From: Novosphingobium sp. G106
Lineage (GTDB): Bacteria; Pseudomonadota; Alphaproteobacteria; Sphingomonadales; Sphingomonadaceae
DNA length: 64,000 bases
Assembly (NCBI RefSeq): GCF_019075875.1
Contig: NZ_JAHOOZ010000001.1
Coordinates: 2,976,001 to 3,040,000 of the forward strand
Direction of reading: 5' to 3'
Shown: piece after piece, positions 46,530-56,039 of the stretch
Layout: the number at the start of each line of letters is the position of its first letter
Position numbering within the stretch: position 1 is the first letter of the stretch
Position numbers and translations under genes: made by a program
The notes under the pieces: generated by a model
What the model was told of the DNA's origin: nothing
The model's database searches: none
The model's input: only the letters and a program-made list of their open reading frames with translations

Positions 46530-47851
46530 TTGACCCGGGGGCATATCTGGCCCGACGGCCTGATCGGCCGGGTCATGCTGGTATTGCTCGGCGCGATCCT
46601 GCTCGAGTTTCTCGGCAGCGCGCTGCTCTACCAGTATTTCGACACCTCGAAATCGCGCGAGGAAAGCGCGCGCAATCTCGCCGAACAGCTCGTCGTCGCC
46701 GACCAGGTGCTTTCGGGCGCCAGTCCGGCCCGGCGGCACGCGCTGGAAAGCCAGCTCTCGTCGGACCACGTCCGGATCGTCTGGCGCACGGTGCCGACGG
46801 CCGACCAGACTTCGCGCAAGGAATCGCTGCGCGAAGTGCGCGACATCATGATCGACTGGGAAGGCAATCTCGCCAGGCGCGACATCCACCTCGCCTACGA
46901 TCACAACGAACAGCGGATCGTCGGATCGATCGCGTTGGCCGACGGTAGCCACGTCCAGTTCGTCACCGACATGCGCAGCCATCTGGAGAGCTTCTATCTC
47001 TCGGCATTCTCGATCGGCACGCTGCTGATCGGCGTGTTCCTCGCCGCCGCGCTCGTCATCCGGGCGCTGGGATCGCCGCTGCGCAATCTCGCCACGGCGG
47101 CCGATGCCGCGGGTCACGGCGAGCCCGTGCTGCTGACCGAACGCGGCCCCCCGACCTGCGCGCCCTGGCCCGCGCCTTCAACGCGATGCAACTCCGCGTC
47201 ACCGGCCTGATCGACAGCCGCACGCGCGCGCTGGCGGCGATGAGCCACGATCTGCGCACGCCGCTGTCGCGGCTTCGCTTGCGTTCGGAACAGATCGACG
47301 ACGACATGCTCCAGGCCGCGATCAGCAAGGACATTCACGAGATGGAGCGCATGCTCGATTCCGTGCTCGCCTATCTAGCCGGCGTCGCCGATGACGAGGA
47401 ACCGCGGCCGATCGATCTCGCGGCGCTGGCCATGACCGTGGTCGACGATGCCGCCGATCTCGGCCAGCCGGTGGACTATGCCGGACCGGATTCGCTGCAT
47501 GCCAGGCTCCGCTCGCTGCGGATCAAGCGTGCGCTCGGCAACCTGATCGACAATGCGCTCAACTATGGCGAAGGCGCCCATGTCCGGCTCGGCACCTCCG
47601 ACGTGGGCATCCACCTGATCGTCGAGGACGACGGCCCGGGCATTCCCGCCGAGGAACTGCCGACTGCAGTCGAACCATTCCGCCGGCTCGATTCCGCACG
47701 GCCGCGCAATACCGCAGGGATGGGCCTCGGCCTCTCGATCGTCACCGACATCATGCAGCGCGAAGGCGGCGAACTGCGTCTACGCAATCGCCAACCGCAC
47801 GGGCTGACCGCCGAGCTGTTCTTTCCGCTCGTGCAACAAAATCCTTCGTAA
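46530..47851 (+). pseudogene. EnvZ-like sensor histidine kinase, frameshifted in HAMP
   Basis: TTG start at 46530 with GGAG upstream. Membrane segment at about 12-33, short periplasmic sensor, second segment at about 155-178, HAMP, HisKA (AMSHDLRTPLSRLRLR, H-D-L-R-T-P intact) and ATPase domain (NLIDNALNYGEG, VEDDGPGIPAEEL, GMGLGLSIVTDIM). The frame breaks in a C run, 47147-47152: six C present, seven needed to read ERGPPDLRALARAFNAMQ, which aligns with EYGASEVRSVTRAFN of EnvZ. Corrected length 440 residues. Both halves are otherwise normal, so a base-calling error is likely. Confidence 0.85.
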
Positions 47852-47971
47852 CAATTTGAAATAGTTCAGCGGCACCGCAGCAAAACGCGGTCCCTATCCT
47901 TCAGGACCATCATGCTCCTGCTCCGCCCGCAGCTCGGGCAACAGGGCGTAGATCTTCCTGAAAGGATGAAC

Positions 47972-48661
47972 GTGGACAATATCCTCGATCGCGCAGGCCG
48001 CTTCCGCGGCGAAATCTTCGAGCCGGAGAGCGTGCTCTACAAGCGGCTCGTCTCCGACGGTCAGAGCCCGAAAGCCCTGATGATCTCCTGCGCGGATTCG
48101 CGCGTGGTGCCCGAACACATCACCCAGGCCGGGCCGGGCGAACTGTTCGTCTGCCGCAATGCCGGCAACATCGTACCGCCCTTCGCCACCCAGAATGGCG
48201 GCGTTTCCTCGACCGTGGAATATGCCGTCGTCGTGCTCAAGGTCCGCGACATCGTCGTCTGCGGCCATTCGGACTGCGGCGCGATGAAGGCCTTCCTCAA
48301 CCCGGAATCGCTGGCCGCCGTCCCCAACGTGGCGGCCTGGTTGCGGCACGCCCATGCCGCCGAATGCGCGGTGAACGCCGCCTATCCGCATCTCGAGGAC
48401 AAGGACAAAGCCCACGCACTGGCGATGGAAAACGTGATCGTCCAAATCCAGCACCTGCGCACGCATCCTTCGGTGGCGGCGGCGATGGCGCGCGGCGATC
48501 TGACGCTGCACGGCTGGTTCTTCGAGATCGAGAGCGGCGAGATCTACGCGCTCGACGGTCAGTCCGGCACCTTCGCGGTGGTCGACGGCGACAAACCGCT
48601 GCCCGTCGCCGTCGCGCCGCGTGAGGCGAAGCCGCAACTCCGTTGGGCCAACGCCCGATGA
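47972..48661 (+). CDS. Beta-class carbonic anhydrase
   Basis: Zinc enzyme interconverting CO2 and bicarbonate. The core is complete: Cys and Asp-Arg in SCADSRVVPE, His and Cys in VVCGHSDCGAMKAF, and NAGNIVPPFATQNGGVSSTVE. About 229 residues from the GTG at 47972, which sits 5 nt after an AAGGA site; ATG at 47966 overlaps that site and ATG at 47912 has an AGGA of its own, so the N-terminus is uncertain by up to 20 residues. The end overlaps the SulP gene by ATGA, which makes a bicarbonate-supply unit likely. Confidence 0.92.
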   Translation: MDNILDRAGRFRGEIFEPESVLYKRLVSDGQSPKALMISCADSRVVPEHITQAGPGELFVCRNAGNIVPPFATQNGGVSSTVEYAVVVLKVRDIVVCGHSDCGAMKAFLNPESLAAVPNVAAWLRHAHAAECAVNAAYPHLEDKDKAHALAMENVIVQIQHLRTHPSVAAAMARGDLTLHGWFFEIESGEIYALDGQSGTFAVVDGDKPLPVAVAPREAKPQLRWANAR

Positions 48662-50202
48662 GCTCGGCCGTGGAGAAAACCCCCGCCGCGCTCCCGGGCT
48701 GGCTTCCCGCCAGCCTGGGCCGCGATTTCATCGCCTCGCTCGTCGTCTTCCTCGTCGCACTGCCGCTCTGCATGGGCATCGCGGTCGCGTCGGGGATGCC
48801 GCCCGAAGCCGGTCTCATCACCGGCATCATCGGCGGTATCGTCGTCGGGCTGCTGGCCGGTTCCCCCCTTCAGGTCAGCGGTCCGGCGGCGGGCCTTGCC
48901 GTACTCGTCTTCGAGATCGTGCAGGAACAGGGCGTCGCCGCGCTCGGCCTGATCATCCTGCTCGCGGGTATATTGCAGATCGTCGCCGGCGCGCTGCGCA
49001 TCGGCCACTGGTTCCGCTCGATCTCGCCTGCCGTCGTCCACGGCATGCTCGCGGGCATCGGCCTGCTGATCGTGCTCAGCCAGCTCCACGTGCTGCTGGA
49101 TCGCACTCCGCTGCCCAGCGGCCTCGCCAACCTGGCCGCCATCCCCGGCGCCTTCTTCGAGCTGTCGCCCAGCAGCATCGGCTCGATGGAAGCCGCCTTC
49201 GCGCTGGGCGGCGTGACCGTCCTGTCGTTTCTCGCTTGGGAGAAGTTTCGGCCGAAGTCGCTTCGGCTGGTGCCCGGCGCGTTGGTCGGTGTAACGGTCG
49301 CGACGGTCCTGGCCTATGTCCTGGGTCCCGACGTCAAGCGGGTCATGGTCCCCGAATCGATGATCGACGCGCTCAACATGCCGGGCTGGGGCGACCTGGC
49401 ACGGCTGGGCGAGACGCAGATCATCGTCAGCGCGCTGATCATCGCCTTCGTCGCCAGCGCGGAAACGCTGCTGTCGGCCGCGGCAGTCGATCGCATGCAT
49501 GACGGGCCGCGCACCCAGTACAACAAGGAACTTGTCGCGCAGGGCGTGGGCAACATGGCCTGCGGTTTCTTCGGCGGCCTGCCGATGACCGGCGTGATCG
49601 TGCGCTCGTCGGCCAACGTCCAGGCCGGCGCGATCACGCGGCTGTCGGCGATCCTGCACGGCGTCTGGATCCTCGGCTTCATCGTGCTGCTGCCCTGGCT
49701 GCTCCGCGAGATGCCGACGGCGGCGCTGGCCGGCGTGCTCGTGGTGACCGGCTGGCGGCTCGTCAGCCTGACTCACGCCAAGCACCTGTTCCACCAGTAC
49801 GGTCCGCTTCCCGCCGCGGTCTGGGCCCTGACTTTCGTCATGGTGGTAACGACCGACCTGCTGACCGGCGTGCTCGTCGGCCTGGCGTTCTCGCTGCTCG
49901 AGCTCGCGCCCTACTTCCGCAACCTCAAGCTGCACCTCGGCCACCGCGACGCAGGCGACATCGCCGAAGTCGAAGTCTCGGGCGCGGCGACCTTCGTCAA
50001 CCTGCCCAAGCTGGCCAAGCACCTCGACGAGGTGCCCGAAGGCCGCCACATCCGCATCCGCTTCAAGGATATCGTCTGCCTCGACCACACCTGCGCCGAG
50101 CTGATCAAGGAATGGGTGGCGCGCAAGCACAAGCGCGGGATCGACGTCGAGTACCAGCTCGACAAGGATTTTCGCTTCGGCCGCATGCTCGCGACGCACT
50201 GA
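48658..50202 (+). CDS. SulP-family anion transporter with STAS domain (probable bicarbonate permease)
   Basis: 514 residues from the ATG at 48658, overlapping the carbonic anhydrase stop by 4 nt. A membrane domain of about 10-14 helices (DFIASLVVFLVALPLCMGIA; SGMPPEAGLITGIIGGIVVG; MACGFFGGLPMTGVIVRSSA) is followed by a C-terminal STAS domain (about 425-510: DIAEVEVSGAATFVNLPKL). SulP proteins carry sulfate, bicarbonate or other anions; genetic coupling to a carbonic anhydrase points to bicarbonate. The substrate is inferred, not shown. Confidence 0.92.
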   Translation: MSSAVEKTPAALPGWLPASLGRDFIASLVVFLVALPLCMGIAVASGMPPEAGLITGIIGGIVVGLLAGSPLQVSGPAAGLAVLVFEIVQEQGVAALGLIILLAGILQIVAGALRIGHWFRSISPAVVHGMLAGIGLLIVLSQLHVLLDRTPLPSGLANLAAIPGAFFELSPSSIGSMEAAFALGGVTVLSFLAWEKFRPKSLRLVPGALVGVTVATVLAYVLGPDVKRVMVPESMIDALNMPGWGDLARLGETQIIVSALIIAFVASAETLLSAAAVDRMHDGPRTQYNKELVAQGVGNMACGFFGGLPMTGVIVRSSANVQAGAITRLSAILHGVWILGFIVLLPWLLREMPTAALAGVLVVTGWRLVSLTHAKHLFHQYGPLPAAVWALTFVMVVTTDLLTGVLVGLAFSLLELAPYFRNLKLHLGHRDAGDIAEVEVSGAATFVNLPKLAKHLDEVPEGRHIRIRFKDIVCLDHTCAELIKEWVARKHKRGIDVEYQLDKDFRFGRMLATH

Positions 50203-50227
50203 CGCGCCTTCACCGGCTACAAAGAGT

Positions 50228-50249
50228 AGGCGGCGGAATTTCGCCGCCT
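50228..50249 (+). terminator. Probable rho-independent terminator of the carbonic anhydrase/SulP operon
   Basis: AGGCGGCG (50228-50235) and CGCCGCCT (50242-50249) form an 8-bp stem with a 6-nt loop, followed by CCTTTTCC. It lies 26 nt after the SulP stop. The T-tract is short, so it may be weak. Confidence 0.65.
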
Positions 50250-50381
50250 CCTTTTCCGGCCGCGCCAAACGGCCTCTTCCCGGGCGCAAGCAGGGTTTTC
50301 ACCGATATCGCGGGCACCGCGGCGCCAATAGGCTCGGCCTGGGAAACACGTCTTCCGCCGACGTTATCGAGGGCCACCGTC

Positions 50382-50978
50382 ATGAATGTGCGCCATTTCG
50401 CCATCGCAGCCGCAATCTGCGCGATCGTTCAGCCGGCGCTCGCGCAGAAAACGGTGCGGGACGACATGTCGATTCAGGTCACGCCGGGCGAAGCCCACTA
50501 CAAAAGCAGGACCCATGCCGAAGGGACGGTCATCGCGATCAACTACGCCACGCGCTCGATCAGCCTACGCCTGGACGATGGCGAAGAGGTCACCATGACC
50601 GCTCGTCCGGAAATCAAGCGGCTCAACATGATCAAGATCGGCGACAAGGTGGTGGCCGACTATGAGGAACGCCTGCATGCCCGGGTGATCAAGGGCGGAC
50701 GCCAGCCGATCGGCTGGCAGTCGACCAATTCCGCTCAAAGCGCCGCAAGCGGCCCGCCGGCCGGCAGCATGACCGCCAATGCGATATTGATCGCCAACAT
50801 CACCAACGTGGACCGGCAGGCATCGGTCGTGACCTTCCAGGGCGCGCTCGAAAGCAAGGAACTGATCGTTCAGGACCCCAAGCAACTGGCCCTCATGGAG
50901 ATCGGCGACCAGCTCGAAGTGACCGTTACCGGAATGCTGGCCTTGTCCGTCGAACCCGCGGCGCCGAAAATTAAGTGA
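50382..50978 (+). CDS. Exported hypothetical protein
   Basis: 198 residues from the ATG at 50382 (GAGGG about 8 nt upstream) with a Sec signal (HFAIAAAICAIVQPALAQ). The mature protein has two similar beta-rich halves (EGTVIAINYATRSISLRLDD and ANITNVDRQASVVTFQGALE), each followed by a G-D motif (KIGDKVVADYEE; EIGDQLEVTVTG), suggesting two OB- or barrel-like folds. I do not recognise the family. Convergent with the HAD gene. Confidence 0.8.
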   Translation: MNVRHFAIAAAICAIVQPALAQKTVRDDMSIQVTPGEAHYKSRTHAEGTVIAINYATRSISLRLDDGEEVTMTARPEIKRLNMIKIGDKVVADYEERLHARVIKGGRQPIGWQSTNSAQSAASGPPAGSMTANAILIANITNVDRQASVVTFQGALESKELIVQDPKQLALMEIGDQLEVTVTGMLALSVEPAAPKIK

Positions 50979-51000
50979 AGCGGTCTGGCGCCCGCGGCGA

Positions 51001-51747
51001 TCACTTCAGGCAGGCCACTATCCCTGCGATCACCGCCAGCGTTTCCTGCGGGTCGCGCACGCGGACGGTGTCGAGCCCCAATTCCTTGGCCGGATAGTCG
51101 TTGCCGCCCGGAAAAATGGCATCGCCGATGAACATCATGTCGTCGAGCGCTATGCCGCTGTTGTCGCGCAGTTTCTTCAGGCCATAGGCCTTGTCGACGC
51201 CCTGGCGCGTGATGTCGATCGACGTCGCCCCGCCCATGTTGATCGAAAGGTCGGGCAGCCGCTTCCTGAGGTCCGCCTGGATGATCCGGCGCTTCGCGAA
51301 GTCGGGGTCCCAGTGCTCCTTGGCATCAAGCGGCGCCTGCTGCCCAAGGGCCGAGAACGTGATCTGGCTGCCGCGATCCTCGATCCGTTCCCCCCAGGTT
51401 TGCTCGGGCACGAAGCCGGTCGCGACCAGCGCCTCGTCGAAGGCCTTGAGGATCTTCGCTTTCTGCGCGTCGTCGAACAGTTCGGCATAGACCGGGGTCC
51501 AGCTACCGTCGCGGTTGACGTAGAGCTTGGTTCCCGTCGTGGGCTGCAGCCAAAGCCGGGCACGGTTCGCACGCGCCGGCAGCCTCGAGGCGACCTGCTT
51601 GTCGAACTGCGGCCAGTCACCGCCCGAGATGACCGCGACGTCGGCAACATCCAGCAGATCGGCGAGAGCCTCGCCCATATCCTCTTTCAGCGGCTGCTTG
51701 CTCTCGGCCAGGGTTCCGTCGAGATCGAAGGCGACAAGCCGTTTCAT
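51001..51747 (-). CDS. HAD-IIB phosphatase, phosphomannomutase/sucrose-phosphatase-like
   Basis: 248 residues. HAD motif I VAFDLDGTLAESK with the nucleophile Asp and acid Asp, motif II Ser in AVISGGDWPQF, motif III Lys region and motif IV FIGDAIFPGGNDYPAKE; the cap is of type IIB, as in eukaryotic-type phosphomannomutase and sucrose phosphatase. It acts on a sugar phosphate in the cytoplasm. Its location by aldolase and phosphoketolase genes fits sugar-phosphate metabolism. Transcribed away from the aldolase, with the 224-nt region 51748-51971 between them. Confidence 0.88.
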   Translation of the reverse strand: MKRLVAFDLDGTLAESKQPLKEDMGEALADLLDVADVAVISGGDWPQFDKQVASRLPARANRARLWLQPTTGTKLYVNRDGSWTPVYAELFDDAQKAKILKAFDEALVATGFVPEQTWGERIEDRGSQITFSALGQQAPLDAKEHWDPDFAKRRIIQADLRKRLPDLSINMGGATSIDITRQGVDKAYGLKKLRDNSGIALDDMMFIGDAIFPGGNDYPAKELGLDTVRVRDPQETLAVIAGIVACLK

Positions 51748-51971
51748 CGAAATGCTCCATTCAGGTGGGGAAATCGCCAGCGCCGCCCACTACTGCCGAT
51801 TGATGTCGATGAGGTTACTATTGGCGCCTTCGTCGTCGCGGACAAAGACCGATTTTTCCCATCGACATAGATTAGCCTGCTTTGCCCTAGGCGGGCATCG
51901 GGATTCCTCCCAAGTTCCGCGGCCGAGTGCCGCGGTATAGAACTGGCGAAGGGGCTCGGAGTTTCATACCG

Positions 51972-53018
51972 ATGCCCGAATCTCTTTCAGCGATTGCCCA
52001 GGCGCTTGTCACGGACGGCAAGGGCGTTCTCGCGGCCGACGAAACGCCCGGGACGCTCACTCGCCGCTTCGAGCAGTACGGCATCGCTTCGACACCCGAT
52101 ACGCGCCGCGCCTATCGCGAAATGCTGTTCTCGGCCCCCGGTCTCGGGCAGTGGATCGGCGGGGTCATCCTGCAGGACGAGACGATCCGGCAGACGACTT
52201 CGCAAGATATTCCGTTCGCGGACCTGCTGGCGGAGCGTGGGATGCTGCCGGGAATCAAGGTCGATCTCGGGGCCAAGCCTCTTGCCGGGAGCGACGGCGA
52301 GACAGTCACCGAGGGCCTCGACGGCCTGCGCGAGCGGCTCGCGGAATATCGCACGCTCGGCGCTCGCTTCACCAAGTGGCGCGCGGTCATCCGTATCGAC
52401 GGGCAAAGACTGCCCAGTTGGTCCTGCATGCACGCCAACGCCCACGCGCTCGCACGGTATGCCGCGCTCGCGCAGGAGCAGGGCCTCGCTCCGATCGTTG
52501 AGCCCGAAGTCCTGATGGACGGCGCCCACAGCCTTGCCGAGTGTGAGGCCGTGACGAACCGGATGCTCTGGGAAGTCTTCACGGCACTCGTCGCCGAGCA
52601 TGTTCTGCCTGAAGGAATATTGCTCAAGCCGAGCATGATCCTGCCCGGTGGCGACGGCGGCGGCCAGGCATCGGTCGAAGATGTCGCGAAGGCGACGCTG
52701 CAATGCCTCCTGCACAATGTTCCCGCAGCCGTGCCGGGCATCGCGTTCCTCTCCGGCGGCCAGTCGGCGAACCTCGCCACCGCGCATCTCGATGCGATCA
52801 ACCGGCTTCCCGGCATCAGGCCCTGGCCGATCAGCTTCTCCTTCGGCCGCGCGCTGCAGGATCCGGCGCTTCAGGCCTGGGCAGGGAAACAGGAGAGAGC
52901 CGGCGATGGGGCCCGCGCGCTCATCCACCGTGCCCGCTGCAACGCCGCCGCTGCGATCGGCGCATACGATCCGACAATGGAAGAAGCCGCCCCCGAGCCG
53001 GCCCTGCTCGACCGTTAG
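51972..53018 (+). CDS. Class I fructose-bisphosphate aldolase
   Basis: 348 residues from the ATG at 51972. Class I signatures: [32 protein letters not shown] (first active-site Lys) and the Schiff-base Lys in [28 protein letters not shown] binds phosphate. It cleaves fructose 1,6-bisphosphate to triose phosphates without a metal. The phosphoketolase begins 29 nt downstream, so the two form an operon. Confidence 0.93.
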   Translation: MPESLSAIAQALVTDGKGVLAADETPGTLTRRFEQYGIASTPDTRRAYREMLFSAPGLGQWIGGVILQDETIRQTTSQDIPFADLLAERGMLPGIKVDLGAKPLAGSDGETVTEGLDGLRERLAEYRTLGARFTKWRAVIRIDGQRLPSWSCMHANAHALARYAALAQEQGLAPIVEPEVLMDGAHSLAECEAVTNRMLWEVFTALVAEHVLPEGILLKPSMILPGGDGGGQASVEDVAKATLQCLLHNVPAAVPGIAFLSGGQSANLATAHLDAINRLPGIRPWPISFSFGRALQDPALQAWAGKQERAGDGARALIHRARCNAAAAIGAYDPTMEEAAPEPALLDR

Positions 53019-53047
53019 GCGGCCTCCGGCCGCAATTGGAGAACGCG

Positions 53048-55464
53048 ATGACCGACGCCCTGGCGGAAACGCAGCCGACGGTAACGCCCCCGCAAGGCGA
53101 TCTTACGATGCTCGACGCCTATTGGCGGGCGGCCAACTACCTGTCGGTCGGGCAGATCTATCTCTACGACAATCCGCTGCTGAAGGAGCCGCTGCGCAAG
53201 GAGCACATCAAGCCGCGGCTGCTGGGCCATTGGGGCACGACCCCGGGGCTGAACTTCATCTACGCGCATCTCAACCGGATCATCCGGCGCGACGACGTGA
53301 GCATGCTCTACATCACCGGGCCGGGACATGGTGGGCCTGGCCTGGTGGCCAATGCCTGGCTCGAGGGCACTTATAGCGAGGTCTATCCCGACATCTCGGC
53401 CGACGAGCAAGGCATGAAGAAGCTGTTCAAGCAGTTCTCCTTCCCAGCCACGTCGCACCCGAGACGCCGGGCTCGATCCACGAAGGCGGCGAACTCGGTT
53501 ATGCGCTGTCGCATGCGTTCGGTGCGGCCTTCGACAATCCGGACCTGGTGGTCGCCTGCGTCGTCGGGGACGGCGAGGCCGAGACCGGCCCGCTGGCAAC
53601 GAGCTGGCATTCGAACAAGTTCCTCAATCCGGCCACCGACGGCGTGGTCCTGCCGATCCTGCACCTCAACGGCTACAAGATCGCCAATCCGACGGTGCTC
53701 GCGCGGATCAGCCACGACGAACTGGAACACCTGTTCCTCGGCTACGGCTATAGGCCCTATTTCGTCGAAGGCAGCGATCCCGCGGCGATGCACGAACTGA
53801 TGGCCGAGACACTCGACAAGGTCTTCGTCGAGATCGCGCGGATCAAGGCCGAGGCCCGCAGCGGCGTGCGCGAGCGGCCGCGCTGGCCGATGATCGTCCT
53901 GCGCTCTCCGAAGGGCTGGACCTGCCCCAAGGAGATCGATGGCAAGCGTACCGAAGGCTATTGGCGATCGCATCAGGTGCCCATGGGCGAGATGCGCGAG
54001 AACCCCGATCACGTCCCGATCCTCGAACACTGGATGCAGAGCTATCGTCCGCAGGAGCTGTTCGACGAGGATGGGCGGCTCCGGCCCGAACTGCGCGCGC
54101 TGGCTCCCGAAGGCCCACGGCGCATGTCGGCCAATCCCCATGCCAACGGCGGCCTCCTGCTGCGCGATCTCCGGCTTCCCGACTTCCGCGACTACGCGCT
54201 CGAGGTCACCGCGCCGGGCGCCGTAACCGCGGAATCCACCCGGGCGATGGGCCGGTTCCTGCGCGACGTGATGAAACTGAACATGGATGCGCGGAACTTC
54301 CGCTTGTTCAGCCCCGACGAGAACAATTCGAACCGGTGGCAGGACGTTCTCGATGTCACCAACCGCGCCTGGGAAGCCGAGACCTTTCCCTGGGACGATC
54401 ATCTCGCGCCCGACGGGCGGGTGATGGAGATGCTCAGCGAACACCAGTGTCAGGGCTGGCTCGAGGGCTATCTCCTGACCGGGCGGCACGGTTTCTTCTC
54501 GTGCTACGAAGCCTTCATTCACATCGTCGATTCGATGTTCAACCAGCACGCCAAGTGGCTGAAGGTGAGCAATCACATCCCCTGGCGGCGGCCCGTCGCC
54601 TCGCTCAACTATCTGCTGTCGAGCCACGTCTGGCGGCAGGACCACAACGGTCTCAGCCACCAGGACCCGGGCTTCATCGACCACGTCGTCAACAAGAAGG
54701 CCGAAGTGGTGCGGGTCTATCTGCCGCCCGACGCCAATTGCCTGCTGTCGGTGACCGACCATTGCCTGCGCAGCCGCAACTACGTGAACGTCGTCGTTGC
54801 CGGCAAGCAGATGGCGCCGCAATGGCTGACGATGGACCAGGCGATCCGGCACTGCGAGGCCGGGCTCGGCATATGGGAGTTCGCCAGCAACGATCGCGGC
54901 AGCGAGCCCGACGTGGTCATGGCCTGCTGCGGCGACGTCCCGACGCTGGAAACGCTCGCCGCGGTGGAGATCCTCCGCGAGCACATGCCCGAGCTCAAAA
55001 TCCGCGTCGTCAACGTCGTCGACCTGATGACGCTCCAGCCGTCGGGCGAACATCCGCACGGCTTGCCCGATGCCGATTTCGACGCGCTGTTCACCACCGA
55101 CAAGCCGATCATCTTCGCCTTCCACGGCTATCCCTGGCTGATCCACCGCCTGACCTATCGGCGCCGCGGCCACGGCAACCTGCATGTCCGCGGCTACAAG
55201 GAGGAAGGGAGCACGAGCACGCCGTTCGACATGTGCGTGATGAACCAGATGGACCGGTTCAGCCTGGTGTCCGACGTCATCGAACGGATTCCCGGGCTCC
55301 AGTCGCGGGCGGCCTATGCCAAGCAGGCGATCCGCGACAAGCTGATCGAGCACCGCGAATATATCTGCCGCTATGGCGAGGACATGCCGGAGATCAGCAA
55401 CTGGGCCTGGGGGCGCCAGGCCAGCGACGGAGCCGCGAATGCAACCGGCGGCGACAACGAGTGA
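53048..55464 (+). pseudogene. xfp: Xylulose-5-phosphate/fructose-6-phosphate phosphoketolase, interrupted by a 13-nt deletion
   Basis: TPP enzyme splitting xylulose 5-P or fructose 6-P with phosphate into acetyl phosphate. ATG at 53048, with GGAG 7 nt upstream. The N-terminal part ([27 protein letters not shown]) and the rest ([43 protein letters not shown]) are normal. At about 53441-53446 the sequence reads TTCTCCTTCCCAGCCACGTC, where the family has FSFPGGIPSH: 13 nt between two TTCCC-like repeats are missing, shifting the frame. Restored length would be 809 residues, as usual. Downstream, translation could restart only at 53548. Confidence 0.85.
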
Positions 55465-55472
55465 GGCCGGGC

Positions 55473-56039
55473 ATGGACGTCTACTGCATCCGCCACGGCG
55501 AAACCGAATGGAGCCTGAGCGGCCAGCATACCGGACGCACCGATATCCCGCTGACCGAGAATGGCCGCCGGCTTGCCGCGGAACTGCGCCCGCTGCTGAT
55601 GGGGCATGATTTCGCGCTGGTCCTGTCGAGCCCGCTTTCGCGCGCGCGCGAGACCTGTGCCCTCGCCGGGCTCAGCCATTCCTGCCAGATCGAACCCGAT
55701 CTCGGCGAATGGGACTATGGCGATTACGAGGGCCTTACGACCGTCCAGATCAATGAGACCGCGCCCGGCTGGCTGATCTTTCGCGACGGCTGCCCGGGCG
55801 GCGAAAGCCCGTCGGACGTCGCCGAGCGGGTCGATCGCGTCATCGCCAGTGTCCGCGACGCGCGGGGTGACGTCGCCCTGTTCGCCCATGGGCACGTTCT
55901 GCGCGTCATGGCCGCGCGCTGGATAGGTTTGTCGCCCAGGGCGGGCGCACGCTTCCTCCTCGACACGGGCACGCTCAGCGTGTTTGGCGACTATCGCGGC
56001 GAACCGGCGATCCGCGTCTGGAACAATCCACCCGGCTAG
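55473..56039 (+). CDS. Histidine phosphatase (phosphoglycerate-mutase-like)
   Basis: 188 residues from the ATG at 55473, 9 nt after the phosphoketolase stop. RHGE motif in YCIRHGETEWSLSGQH, the second arginine in LSSPLSRARETC, the acid in GEWDYGDYEG and the second His in LFAHGHVLRVMAARW are all present. A cytoplasmic phosphatase of the cofactor-dependent phosphoglycerate mutase fold; substrates are often sugar phosphates. Its stop overlaps the GH130-like stop on the other strand by 4 nt. Confidence 0.9.
   Translation: MDVYCIRHGETEWSLSGQHTGRTDIPLTENGRRLAAELRPLLMGHDFALVLSSPLSRARETCALAGLSHSCQIEPDLGEWDYGDYEGLTTVQINETAPGWLIFRDGCPGGESPSDVAERVDRVIASVRDARGDVALFAHGHVLRVMAARWIGLSPRAGARFLLDTGTLSVFGDYRGEPAIRVWNNPPG

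Noticed and set aside
48559..50289. 576-residue minus-strand frame opposite SulP
   Set aside because: Antisense to a full membrane transporter; Arg/Asp/Gln-rich and not membrane-like.
53383..55353. 656-residue minus-strand frame opposite the phosphoketolase
   Set aside because: Shadow of a strongly conserved plus-strand enzyme; composition is unlike a real protein.
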